Shown here one piece after another: positions 32,925 through 41,840 of a stretch of 64,000 bases of DNA. The position numbers and the translations under genes were made by a program. The notes under the pieces are model-generated. The model was not told the origin of the DNA. It made no database searches and was given only the letters and a program-made list of their open reading frames with translations. Every line of letters starts with the position of its first letter. Position 1 is the first letter of the stretch. This stretch comes from Treponema maltophilum ATCC 51939. Its GTDB lineage: Bacteria > Spirochaetota > Spirochaetia > Treponematales > Treponemataceae. The DNA is taken from positions 683,583-747,582 of the forward strand of contig NZ_KE332518.1 of assembly GCF_000413055.1 (NCBI RefSeq), read 5' to 3'.

Positions 32925-34049
32925 CTATTCTTCCATTTGAAGCCCGTTAAGCGCGTATTCTCCGGAACCGGCAGGTGCGGCTTTTCCGCCCCGCGCGGCT
33001 GCCTGAGAAGCGGCTTCAACGGCGCTCACTTTTACAATGTCGGCAATAGACGCCGAAGTTATCGTCGCTCCGCTGAGCGCATCGAGCCCGTCTTTTACGA
33101 GCAGGTTTGCATCGGCGCTTTTCCCGGCAAACTGATTGTAAAAGTCTTCTTCCAACGCTCTCTGGCCGATATTCGGCGTGTCGTTGAGATCGGTAATGCG
33201 CGCGCCGATAATATTCCGTTCCATGTCGACGGCGGTAAGAACGCTCGCCGTCCCGTGATAACTTGCACCGGTTGCGGCGGCCATAATGCCGATTGTTTTG
33301 CCGTCCGAAGAAACGCTCCACATGTTATCGATGCGGATTTTATGTACCGTTTTTGCCTGCATGCCCGGAATTTCGGTATAGGAAGGCGCGCTTGAGCCTT
33401 CTTTTGCGGGAAAGAGTTCGGCAAAAGCCGATTCAAAGTCGAAGGCTGCCGCTTTTTTGGGTGCCGCGGGAGCCGCGCCCGAACCGGCTTTTCCGCCGTG
33501 GTTTGCGGCCAAATAATTGCCGGCGACCCACACGGCGTAGTTTACGATGTTCGTAACGCCCTTTGTCGTAATCGTCGCTCCGCTTAAACCGTCAAAGTCT
33601 TTGCCGGCTTCCAGCGTTTTTTCGGCGTTCAAATTTTTAAACCGATTTAAAAATTCCGGTTCGTTTGCCCGCTGGCCGAAGCCGGGCGTGTCGGTTAAAG
33701 ACAAAAACTGAATGCCCGTTATCGTGCGGTTCAAATCCAAACCGATGAGCATGGTCGCCTTGTCGTAGGTGGGACCTGCGGCTTCGACAACCGCGCCGAG
33801 CACTTTTCCGCCTTTTTCGGCCGTGTACAGCGCGTTAATCGCGATCGGATTTGCCGAATCGCGTTCAAAGTTTTGTACGGGAACAAAGGAGTCGGCTTGT
33901 TCAAAAACGATTTTCATTCCCGCGCCGGCCTTTTCCTGTTTTACCCGTTCAATGGCGGGCGCCGTTACGTTGTACACAAAGGCCAGCGATACGCAGGCGA
34001 CCGTCGCATAAGCGGCGAGGGTAAAGCCCAATTTCAGTATGTTTTTCAT
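32925..34049 (-). CDS. rnfG: RnfG with two FMN-binding domains
   Basis: 374 residues, about twice the usual length. After an N-terminal membrane helix there are two FMN_bind domains. The first (about 30-175) has TDTPGFGQRANEPEF and the flavinylation motif SGATITTKG; an Ala/Pro/Gly linker follows near 185-205; the second (about 205-355) has NDTPNIGQRALEEDF and SGATITSAS. In RnfG, Thr of SGAT(x)T carries covalent FMN, so two flavins are predicted. It overlaps rnfD by 4 bp. Confidence 0.93.
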   Translation of the reverse strand: MKNILKLGFTLAAYATVACVSLAFVYNVTAPAIERVKQEKAGAGMKIVFEQADSFVPVQNFERDSANPIAINALYTAEKGGKVLGAVVEAAGPTYDKATMLIGLDLNRTITGIQFLSLTDTPGFGQRANEPEFLNRFKNLNAEKTLEAGKDFDGLSGATITTKGVTNIVNYAVWVAGNYLAANHGGKAGSGAAPAAPKKAAAFDFESAFAELFPAKEGSSAPSYTEIPGMQAKTVHKIRIDNMWSVSSDGKTIGIMAAATGASYHGTASVLTAVDMERNIIGARITDLNDTPNIGQRALEEDFYNQFAGKSADANLLVKDGLDALSGATITSASIADIVKVSAVEAASQAAARGGKAAPAGSGEYALNGLQMEE

Positions 34050-35032
34050 TTTGCGCCCCCGTTTGCTTTTTCGGCTTTTTTGCCGGCGAACATTTTCGGA
34101 TAGCCGTATTTGCGTCCGATAAGTTTTGCCAAAAAGGGAGTCAGCGCGTTCATAATGAGAATGCTGAACATAACGCCTTCAGGGTAGCCGCCGAACTTTC
34201 GGATTAAAAAGGTTATTAAACCGCAGCCCGCCCCGAATATAAGGCGTCCGTAGGATGTCGGCGGAACGGTTGTGTAATCGGTTACCATAAATACCGCGCC
34301 GAACAATAAGCCGCCAGTAAGCACCGATGCGACGATGTCGCCGCCTGCCAAAAAGGTCGGAACGGCTGCAAAGATAATCATGGTTAAAGGGGCGCGCCAA
34401 TCGATGATTTTTGTAACAAGCAAAAAGACGGCGGCGAGCAAAATAAGGGCTGCCGACGTTTCGCCTATGCAGCCGGCCCTGTTGCCCATAAAAAATTGCA
34501 GGTAGTCGCCGGGCAAAAACGATGCGCTTCCTTCCTTTATTTGCGTTAAAACCGTTGCCGAACTTACCGCGTCGGTTGCCGGTTCAAGCCAATGCGACCC
34601 CATCGCCGCGGGAAAGCTCGTAAACAAAAAGGCGCGGCCGACCAAAGCCGGGTTGAATACGTTCGAACCTATGCCGCCGAAAAATTCCTTTGCGATAACG
34701 ATTGCAAAAAAAGCACCCAAAACGGTCATCCATAGGGGAAGGGCGGGCGGCAAAGTCAATGCCAAAAGCAAACCCGTTACGACGGCCGAAAGATCGTTTA
34801 TTCTTACCGGACGCTTAAACAGCTTTTGTATCAGGAATTCGAAAACGACGCAGGAAAGGGTCGAAACCGCTATGTTCAATATAGCCGGAAGACCGAAGAG
34901 CATGCCGCCGTACACGGCCAAAGGTATAAGGCTTACTATAACGATGAACATAGTGCTTTGTGTCGTACGGGGCGTCTTAAAATGCGGACTCGTCGACATG
35001 TACAATTGATTTTTATCAGGAAGTGCCGACAT
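34046..35032 (-). CDS. rnfD: Electron transport complex subunit RnfD
   Basis: 328 residues with ten or so membrane helices. Recognised by SPHFKTPRTTQSTM at the N-terminus, FGGIGSNVFNPALVGRAFLF and the covalent FMN motif DAVSSATVLT near residue 150, then TDYTTVPPTSYGRLIFG. The ATG has a GGAGG site and overlaps the rnfC stop. Confidence 0.95.
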   Translation of the reverse strand: MSALPDKNQLYMSTSPHFKTPRTTQSTMFIVIVSLIPLAVYGGMLFGLPAILNIAVSTLSCVVFEFLIQKLFKRPVRINDLSAVVTGLLLALTLPPALPLWMTVLGAFFAIVIAKEFFGGIGSNVFNPALVGRAFLFTSFPAAMGSHWLEPATDAVSSATVLTQIKEGSASFLPGDYLQFFMGNRAGCIGETSAALILLAAVFLLVTKIIDWRAPLTMIIFAAVPTFLAGGDIVASVLTGGLLFGAVFMVTDYTTVPPTSYGRLIFGAGCGLITFLIRKFGGYPEGVMFSILIMNALTPFLAKLIGRKYGYPKMFAGKKAEKANGGAK

Positions 35033-36387
35033 TATTTTCCTCCTCGTGCGGCGGCCAATCGTGCCTGTTTTTGTTTTTCAGCGCGGAGCTTTTGTTTTCC
35101 CGTGCGGATTTTTTGAACGAGCTGCACCTTTGCGGGGCACACCCACGCGCACGAGCCGCACTCCACGCAGTCGGAAAGTCCGTAACGCACGGCATCTTTT
35201 AAATTGCCGGCCGTCAGCGATTTTACGATCATAACGGGAGTAAGGCGGCAGGGACATACGCGAATGCAGTGCCCGCAGTTAAGGCAGGGACTTTCTTCGG
35301 CAAGGGAAGTTTCCTTTTCGGTAAGGAACGTAATGCCGTTGGTATTCTTTTGTATAGGAAAATCGGTACTCGGCATCGTATAGCCCATCATCGGGCCGCC
35401 GATAACGATTTTTTTTACGTTTTCGGTAACGCCGAATTCGTGGGGAATAAGATCGCCGACCAGCGTGCCGACGGGAACGAGGATGTTCCTCGGCTTTGTG
35501 CAGGCTCCGCCGGAAATCGTAAGGCCGCGGTCAACAAAGGGCTTGCCTTCGCGGAACGCTTCCGATATTGCGCGCGCGGTGCCGACGTTTTGAATAATGC
35601 AGCCTATGTCGCAGGGAAGCCCGCCTGAAGGAATTTCGCGGCCGACGGCGGCTTGTACGAGATTTTTTTCGCCGCCCTGCGGATATTTCGTTTTGCATAC
35701 CGATACGGCCATTTTTTCGCCGAAGCCCGCTTTTTCAATGGCGTCTTCAAGCACGGGCACCAGTGCAAGTTTATTGTCTTCCAAAACGATGATGCCCGTT
35801 TGCGCATGTGTAATGTGCATGATGATCGAAAGTCCGTCGATGATTTTATCGGCCGATTCGATTATCGCGCGCGTATCTATGGTAAGATACGGTTCGCATT
35901 CGGCCGCATTTATTAAAATGCAGTCGATGCTCTTATCGGCCGGCGGATTCAGTTTTACATGGGTCGGGAAAGCGGCTCCGCCCATGCCGACAAGACCCGC
36001 TTGCCGAATCCGTTCGAGCGTCTGCTCTTTTGTACACGAAAACGGGTCGAGCGGCTCCATAAAAGCGGTTTTATCCGAGCCGTCGGAAGCGATAACGATG
36101 CAGGATGCGTACAGGTTTCCGGCAACCAAACGGTTTTCGATGCTTTTTACGGTACCTGAAATCGATGCGTGAACCGGAACCGACATATAGGCGTCCGATT
36201 CGGCGATTTTTTGGCCGCGGATTACCGTATCTCCGACGGCGACAATCGGCTGATTGGGAGCGCCCCCCTGCGTTACGGGAATGCTGACGGTCTTTGAAGA
36301 AGGAAAAGCCTGTTCTACGGCGGAATCTACAGTCAGTTCCTTGAATTCGGGCAGATGAACTCCGCCCTTAAAGGTGTGTGTAGTCAT
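35032..36387 (-). CDS. rnfC: Electron transport complex subunit RnfC
   Basis: About 451 residues. It begins TTHTFKGGVHLPEFKE, has an NADH/FMN-binding SLBB-type region (GLVGMGGAAFPTHVKL, INAAECEPYLT) and ends with two ferredoxin motifs, CLNCGHCIRVCPC and CVECGSCAWVCP. It is the NADH-facing subunit of Rnf. The start is placed at the ATG at 36385-36387, where family similarity begins; an in-frame GTG at 36405 is possible. First gene of rnfCDGEAB. No clear promoter recognised. Confidence 0.94.
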   Translation of the reverse strand: MTTHTFKGGVHLPEFKELTVDSAVEQAFPSSKTVSIPVTQGGAPNQPIVAVGDTVIRGQKIAESDAYMSVPVHASISGTVKSIENRLVAGNLYASCIVIASDGSDKTAFMEPLDPFSCTKEQTLERIRQAGLVGMGGAAFPTHVKLNPPADKSIDCILINAAECEPYLTIDTRAIIESADKIIDGLSIIMHITHAQTGIIVLEDNKLALVPVLEDAIEKAGFGEKMAVSVCKTKYPQGGEKNLVQAAVGREIPSGGLPCDIGCIIQNVGTARAISEAFREGKPFVDRGLTISGGACTKPRNILVPVGTLVGDLIPHEFGVTENVKKIVIGGPMMGYTMPSTDFPIQKNTNGITFLTEKETSLAEESPCLNCGHCIRVCPCRLTPVMIVKSLTAGNLKDAVRYGLSDCVECGSCAWVCPAKVQLVQKIRTGKQKLRAEKQKQARLAAARGGK

Positions 36388-36439
36388 ACGTAATATTGTA
36401 TTCACTTATGCATTTTCGGTCAATGCTGGAGTAAGGGGA

Positions 36440-36469
36440 TTGGAAAAAAAAGGCAAAATACGTTACACT
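36440..36469 (+). promoter_or_regulatory. Possible promoter of the envelope operon
   Basis: TTGGAA (36440-36445), an 18-bp spacer and TACACT (36464-36469), about 37 nt before the ATG at 36507. Confidence 0.4.
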
Positions 36470-36506
36470 ATAGGAACTAATTGGTTATAGTCAGGAGGCA
36501 TCCACT

Positions 36507-37568
36507 ATGAAATTCGGAAAAAATAAAATCGTAAAAACGGCCGCGGTTTTTATGCTGCTGTCTTGTGCCGTTTTTGCCTACAATCCACCGCCCGGAGGAG
36601 ACGCTCTGTATTCGTTTACTTCTCCGTTTATGCTTTCGGCCGAGCGTTCAAGTGCGGGAGGTCCTTTGTACCATGTTCATCCGGGACATACGGGCGTAAA
36701 CCCCGCCTTGCCGGCTGACGAACAGCGTATTGTCATCGATGCGGCGTACACGGCTCTTATTGCGAGCGCGCAAAACAAAACGTACGGTCAAGCCTTTAAT
36801 ATCGGCGGCATGATTCCGAGCCGATACGGCGTATTTACCGGCGTTATGCAGGGCGTTTTTGTTCCGTTTAACGATATGCTTTTAAAAAACGGTTTTACCG
36901 CGCGTGTGTCCTATTCAAAAGATATTACCGACTGGCTGTATGTCGGTTTGGGAGCCTACGGTGCTTTCGGCGACGATTGGGCAGCCGGTGCCGATATCGG
37001 TATACTTTATTTGCCCGAAAAAATCGGCGCGCTTCCTTTTATACGCAAACCGCGCTTTGCCGTTTCGCTTACCGGCATGGGCAAAAATTTCAAACCGGCG
37101 ACAATCGGCTTGGACGGATCGGCAAATAAGATAACTTCGTTTCCGTCGGTTTTTACGCCGCACGTCGGCTTTGCCGGTACGCTGTTCGAAATAAAATATC
37201 TTTCGGGCGGCCTTTCGCTGGATCTGTCTTTCCCGACTTTTCAAAACCTCGTGTTCGACGCCGGCTTGCAGTTTTTAATTGCGGATACGGTGCGGCTTTC
37301 GACCGGCTGGCAGTGCAACGTGCGCGAAGCGTTGGCAAAAAAGAATTCCTGGTATCCGTCGGTTTCGCTGAGCGTTAAATTCGGCTTTACGAGTACGGAC
37401 GAATCGATTTTAAGCAAAAAGGGCTGGCAGCAAAGCGAAATGATTGTGTCCGCCGCATACCGTCCGCTGCACGCAGGCATACATGCGGCTTCCGGCGGTG
37501 CGGCTTTGTATTTCGGTTTAAAAGATACCGCCGCGCCTGAAATAACTTTGTGGGGGAATGATGAATAA
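36507..37568 (+). CDS. Predicted outer-membrane beta-barrel protein
   Basis: 353 residues with a signal peptide (cleavage near AVFAYNPP). The mature part begins PPGGDALYSFTSPFMLSAERS and contains many alternating amphipathic strands (GFTARVSYSKDITDWLYVGLGAYG, FDAGLQFLIADTVRLSTGW), ending in GGAALYFGLKD, as expected of a beta barrel. It may be a distant relative of FadL/UPF0164-type treponemal proteins, but I cannot place it firmly. AGGAGG precedes the ATG. It overlaps the OmpA/Ig-repeat gene by 11 bp, so the two are probably made together. Confidence 0.75.
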   Translation: MKFGKNKIVKTAAVFMLLSCAVFAYNPPPGGDALYSFTSPFMLSAERSSAGGPLYHVHPGHTGVNPALPADEQRIVIDAAYTALIASAQNKTYGQAFNIGGMIPSRYGVFTGVMQGVFVPFNDMLLKNGFTARVSYSKDITDWLYVGLGAYGAFGDDWAAGADIGILYLPEKIGALPFIRKPRFAVSLTGMGKNFKPATIGLDGSANKITSFPSVFTPHVGFAGTLFEIKYLSGGLSLDLSFPTFQNLVFDAGLQFLIADTVRLSTGWQCNVREALAKKNSWYPSVSLSVKFGFTSTDESILSKKGWQQSEMIVSAAYRPLHAGIHAASGGAALYFGLKDTAAPEITLWGNDE

Positions 37569-40500
37569 GTTGAAAAAAATCGGCCTTCGAGGCAAAACCG
37601 CTCTTCGGGTTTGCGCTTTTGCATTTTGTATGTTTTCGGCGGCATATTCCGTTTTTGCCGCAAGTCCGAAAACGGTGTATATTTCGCCGAATAACGACGG
37701 CGTTCAGGATCAGCTGGTCGTTCCGTTTGCGGTTAACGAAAAGCGCTATGTAAGCGAATGGAGTTTTGTGATTACCGATGAAAGCGGAAAGGTTGTGCGC
37801 ACAATCGGCAACAAGGAAGCGCGCCCCGAAAAGCTTACGTTTATAACGTTCTTTAAACAGTTGTTTAAACCCAAACAGGGAGTGCTTATTCCCGATTCGC
37901 TTATTTGGAACGGAGTTTCCGATGCGGGCGAAACGGTTCCCGACGGAACGTATTTTTATTATGCGACCGCATCCGACGACAACGGCAATGTAAACAAAAC
38001 GCCCTTGTACACGGTTGTAGTCGACAACAGCGAACCGGTAATCGAATTGACTCAGCCTTCCGACGCGATGAAAACTTTCGGCGCCGGCAATAAGGCGGAC
38101 GTTACGATACGGCAAACCGGTTCGGTTGAAGATTTATGGACGGCCGAAATTCTCGACAATTCCGGCAAGGTTGTGCGCACGTTTACGTGGAAAAATTCAA
38201 AACCTTCGGACTGTATGTGGGACGGTAAAAACAACGACGGCGCCGCGGTAAAAGAAGGCGTCTATTCGTACCGGATTTCAGCAACCGACCGTGCGGGCAA
38301 TAAATCGCCTGCGGCCCAAGTGTCGAACATTATTTACGACGCGATTCCGCGTTCGGTAAATATGACCGTTACGGGAAGCCCGTTTTCGCCGAACGGCGAC
38401 GGCGTAAAGGATACGGTTTCCGTTGCGCTTTCCATGCCCAATTCTTCCGGCTTGTTGAATTGGTCGGTCGTCGTCCGCAGCAAAGACAAGGATGTGCGCA
38501 CCTTTTCTTCAAAGACTTTGCCGCCGGCTTCTCTTACTTTTGACGGCCGAAGCGATGCGGGTGCCGTGCTTGCCGACGGCGATTATCAGCTTGTGTTTTC
38601 CGCCCTTTTTAACAACGGGCAGGAATCGCGCATAAGCCGCAATATAACGGTCGACAACACGCCTCCGGTTGCATCGGTGCGTACTGAAGGTTCCATATTC
38701 AGCCCCGACGGTGACGGCCGGCTCGATACTATGCGTATTTTTCAGGAAGGTTCGAAAGAAAAGGCTTGGCATGCGGTTATTTCCGACGAAAAGGGAAGGG
38801 CCGTAAAAACCTGGACATTCGGCGAAACGCCGGATCCTACAGTCGTATGGGACGGAACCGCTTCCGACGGCAGCATTGCCGACGGTTTTTATACCTACGA
38901 ATTGTCCGCAACCGACCTTGCAGGCAATACGGGACGGGCAAAAACGCCGGCTTTCGAATTGAATACCGGCACGACCGAGGTTATTTTGGCGGTCAATCCC
39001 GAAGCGTTCAGCCCGAACGGCGATAAAATTCAGGATACTATAACTTTTACGCCGCGTGTTCGCACGGCTGCGGGAATCGCTTCGTATGAATTGAAAATCT
39101 TCGACGCATCGGGTGCCGCGGTAAAAACATTCAGCGATAAACGGAACCTTCCAAGTTCGATAAGCTGGAACGGCCTTTCAGACGCCGGCACTTTGTGCAA
39201 AGACGGAATGTACAACGCATCTTTGTTGACCGTATCCAAAAACGGAAGCGAAGCGTTGTTTGCGACAAAACCGTTCGAATTGGATACGACATATCCCGAA
39301 GTTACGATGAGCGCTCCGTACACGCTGTTCAGCCCGAACGGCGACGGCAATAAGGATACGCTTAACGTGTCGGTAAAAACAGGCAAAGAAAAACTGTGGA
39401 AAGCCGTCATAAGCGACGGAAACAAAAATGCCGTCCGCTCTTTCAGCTGGGAAGGAGAGGCAAAGCCGTTCAGCTGGGACGGAAAAGACGAAGCGGGCAA
39501 TACGGTTGCCGACGGAACGTACACGGTCGTTCTTTCAAGTACCGATGCCGCAGGCAATACCGGAAGCGCGGCCTTAAAAGATGTACGCGTCGACAACCGC
39601 AGCGTAAAAGTGTTCGTAACCGCCGAGCGCGAAGCGTTCAGCCCGAACGGCGACGGCATTGCGGACGAACAGCGCTTCAACATCAGAACAACCCTCGCCG
39701 ACGGAATAGAATCGTGGCTGTTTGCCGTTAAAAATACCGCAACCGGCGAAACCGTTTACGCAAGAGAACAAACGTCCGGCGAAGCCCTTCCTTCAACTAT
39801 AAAGTGGGACGGAAAATCGTCCAACGGGCGTATTGCAGAAGGCAATTTAACCGGTACGCTGCAAGTCGTTTATGCCAAAGGCGATAAGCTGAACGTATCG
39901 ACCGCACCGTTCATATGCTCGGTAACGCCGCCTCAACTGAGCGTGCGTACCGCTCCCGAATATTTCAGCCCCGATAACGACGGTACGGACGACGATTTGT
40001 TCATCAGCTTAAAAGGAACGAGCGTCGTGCCGTTTAAAAGCTGGTCGTTTGAAATCAACGATCCGAACAACGGAAAAACCTTTTGGAAAACGTCCGGTAA
40101 ATCGGCGATTTCGGAACGCATCATCTGGGACGGAAGGAGCAACGGCGGCGAATTGGTTCAGTCCGCAGTCGATTATCCGTATAAGTTTACGGTAACCGAC
40201 ACGTTGGGCATGACTTCCGTTGCCGAAGGCACTATTTCCGTGGACGTTTTGGTTATCCGCAGCGGCGACGTGCTGAAAATGCAGGTTCCGTCGATTATAT
40301 TCAGAAGCGACAATGCCGACTTTAACGGTAAAGACAAGGATCCGCAGCGCGGCCTCGATCAAAGCATTATCGACAACAATTACCGCGTATTAAAGCGTAT
40401 CGCTCAAATACTCGAAAAATTCCGCGATTACAACGTAACGATCGAAGGACATGCGAACAATATAAGCGGAACGGAACGGGAAGAAACATCGACGGCAAAC

Positions 40501-40689
40501 GGCAACATTCCGCTGGTTCCTCTTTCGGAAGCGCGGGCGAAAACCGTTAAAGAAATTCTCGTGTCGTACGGTATAAACGCATCGCGTTTAAGCACCGTCG
40601 GCCGCGGAGGACGAATGCCCGTTGCGGCACGCGCCGACAAAGACAATTGGTGGAAAAACCGCCGCGTCGAATTTATATTGAATAAATAA
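37558..40689 (+). CDS. Large OmpA-family envelope protein with FlgD-like Ig repeats
   Basis: 1043 residues (ATG at 37558 or 37561). After the signal peptide there are seven copies of a SPNGDGxxD-type motif, near bases 37681, 38386, 38699, 39007, 39331, 39640 and 39962, mostly about 310-325 bp apart, each followed by a FlgD-Ig-like strand block ending WDGxxxxGxxVxDGxY and ATDxAGN. The Asp-rich loops look like calcium sites. The C-terminal 130 residues are an OmpA peptidoglycan-binding domain (VTIEGHANNISG, LSEARAKTVKEILVSYGI, GRGGRMPVA, NRRVEFILNK). It probably spans the periplasm between the barrel protein encoded upstream and the cell wall. Confidence 0.9.
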   Translation: MMNKLKKIGLRGKTALRVCAFAFCMFSAAYSVFAASPKTVYISPNNDGVQDQLVVPFAVNEKRYVSEWSFVITDESGKVVRTIGNKEARPEKLTFITFFKQLFKPKQGVLIPDSLIWNGVSDAGETVPDGTYFYYATASDDNGNVNKTPLYTVVVDNSEPVIELTQPSDAMKTFGAGNKADVTIRQTGSVEDLWTAEILDNSGKVVRTFTWKNSKPSDCMWDGKNNDGAAVKEGVYSYRISATDRAGNKSPAAQVSNIIYDAIPRSVNMTVTGSPFSPNGDGVKDTVSVALSMPNSSGLLNWSVVVRSKDKDVRTFSSKTLPPASLTFDGRSDAGAVLADGDYQLVFSALFNNGQESRISRNITVDNTPPVASVRTEGSIFSPDGDGRLDTMRIFQEGSKEKAWHAVISDEKGRAVKTWTFGETPDPTVVWDGTASDGSIADGFYTYELSATDLAGNTGRAKTPAFELNTGTTEVILAVNPEAFSPNGDKIQDTITFTPRVRTAAGIASYELKIFDASGAAVKTFSDKRNLPSSISWNGLSDAGTLCKDGMYNASLLTVSKNGSEALFATKPFELDTTYPEVTMSAPYTLFSPNGDGNKDTLNVSVKTGKEKLWKAVISDGNKNAVRSFSWEGEAKPFSWDGKDEAGNTVADGTYTVVLSSTDAAGNTGSAALKDVRVDNRSVKVFVTAEREAFSPNGDGIADEQRFNIRTTLADGIESWLFAVKNTATGETVYAREQTSGEALPSTIKWDGKSSNGRIAEGNLTGTLQVVYAKGDKLNVSTAPFICSVTPPQLSVRTAPEYFSPDNDGTDDDLFISLKGTSVVPFKSWSFEINDPNNGKTFWKTSGKSAISERIIWDGRSNGGELVQSAVDYPYKFTVTDTLGMTSVAEGTISVDVLVIRSGDVLKMQVPSIIFRSDNADFNGKDKDPQRGLDQSIIDNNYRVLKRIAQILEKFRDYNVTIEGHANNISGTEREETSTANGNIPLVPLSEARAKTVKEILVSYGINASRLSTVGRGGRMPVAARADKDNWWKNRRVEFILNK

Positions 40690-40981
40690 AAGGGCTTTTC
40701 GAAAAGCCGACCTTGAGTGACTTTTTCGAGATGCTGACGAGTTGTAACTCGCTGTATTATTGCGAGTTACAACATCGTACTTTTAATCTATACAGGACAG
40801 CGGCACTGGAATTATTCGAGTACAAAATACATAAAGAAAAACGGCCGAACGCAGGGCAGCGGCAACTGCCTCCGAGACGCTCTGACCGTTGGCGAGCAAA
40901 ATTTCTCGGAAATTTTGCGCCGTCCGATACCTATTACGGTCAGCCGCGTCGAAGGGCAGGACGCTGCCGGGAGGCGGCTTT
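40690..40981. other. Intergenic region with nested inverted repeats
   Basis: This 292-bp gap has no gene. It holds a 16-bp perfect palindrome (40693-40708), a 12-bp stem with 9-nt loop (40741-40752 with 40762-40773), a 10-bp stem with TCG loop (40896-40918) enclosed by CTGACCGT/ACGGTCAG arms, and a short GCCG/CGGC stem followed by TTTTT (about 40966-40983). The last may end the plus-strand operon. The remaining hairpins lack T tails and look like a structured repeat or RNA. Confidence 0.55.
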
Positions 40982-41737
40982 TTAATCTATACTGATAACC
41001 GACGCGATTCTGCCGTCGGCGGTGTATACTTTTTTAGGATTTTTGTCGTCGGCAAAGGCGCTCATTCCCTTGTAAAACGCGTAATAATAGGTACCCTTCG
41101 GCAGCGACAGTTCAAGCTGATACAGGCCGGGGCTCGTCTCCTGCAATTCGTAAATAAAAGAATCCCAGTTTGTAAAAGTGCCGCCCAAACGTATGCGCTG
41201 GCCGCTTTCGCCTTCATACACAAAGCGCACCGTGCCCGGTGCGATGCGGCCGCCCGAGTTTGCGGAACCCGCCGGTTGTGCAATACCGGTGCGATTTTCG
41301 GCGGGGCGGTTTATAACGACCTTCGATACGTTCACATTGGCGTTTTCCGCAAATTCGGCATTTGCATTATGCGGATCGGTCGTCCACAAGCCGTCTATAA
41401 CCAAACGATATTTTATAAGTGTCAGATTTTGCGGAATTTTCAAAACATAAAACAGCAGGTTCGGTGCGCTGTCGGCTTCGAGGTTCGGCTTTACCAAACG
41501 CCTGAACGAATGGACGCGGCGGTAATTTTCAAAATCGAAGGCAATACCCGTATGGCGCACGTGAGCGTCCGCGGTAAAAATTACGTAATCGCCGAACACG
41601 ACAGGTTCGCGCACGGTTTTTATCTGTGCAATGATCGAATCCTGAATAATTTGATTGTTCGCAAACAAATCGCCTTCAAGTGCGTGAACGGACGACAGGA
41701 GAATAAAAAAAATACAACTTAAATAAATGCGTTTCAT
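40982..41737 (-). CDS. Secreted protein with CBM48/AMPK-type glycogen-binding (E-set) domains
   Basis: About 251 residues from the ATG at 41735-41737, where a signal peptide starts (MKRIYLSCIFFILLSSVHA). Two E-set-like segments follow: KYRLVIDGLWTTDPHNA in the middle and, at the C-terminus, VRFVYEGESGQRIRLGGTFTNWD, then PGLYQLELSLPKGTYYYAFY, the pattern of AMPK beta / isoamylase N-terminal domains. Being exported, it may bind polysaccharide or peptidoglycan or serve as an envelope scaffold; no catalytic domain is attached. A reading from 41794 adds 19 residues before the signal peptide and is rejected. Confidence 0.82.
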   Translation of the reverse strand: MKRIYLSCIFFILLSSVHALEGDLFANNQIIQDSIIAQIKTVREPVVFGDYVIFTADAHVRHTGIAFDFENYRRVHSFRRLVKPNLEADSAPNLLFYVLKIPQNLTLIKYRLVIDGLWTTDPHNANAEFAENANVNVSKVVINRPAENRTGIAQPAGSANSGGRIAPGTVRFVYEGESGQRIRLGGTFTNWDSFIYELQETSPGLYQLELSLPKGTYYYAFYKGMSAFADDKNPKKVYTADGRIASVISID

Positions 41738-41840
41738 GTAACTTTTACGAATATCGGCAATTATGAAACAAAAATTTAGATTTTGTTTTTCCAATCATAA
41801 CTGCGCCTTTTTTTTCATGCCTTATCGATGCACTTGTTTT

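Noticed and set aside
32901-33395. 164-codon plus-strand frame
   Set aside because: Antisense to rnfG with no ribosome site.
40741-40773. Rho-independent terminator for the OmpA gene
   Set aside because: The 12-bp stem is strong but no T run follows, so it is listed only as a hairpin.
40889-41722. 277-codon plus-strand frame
   Set aside because: Antisense to the CBM48-type gene, which has a signal peptide and recognisable domains.
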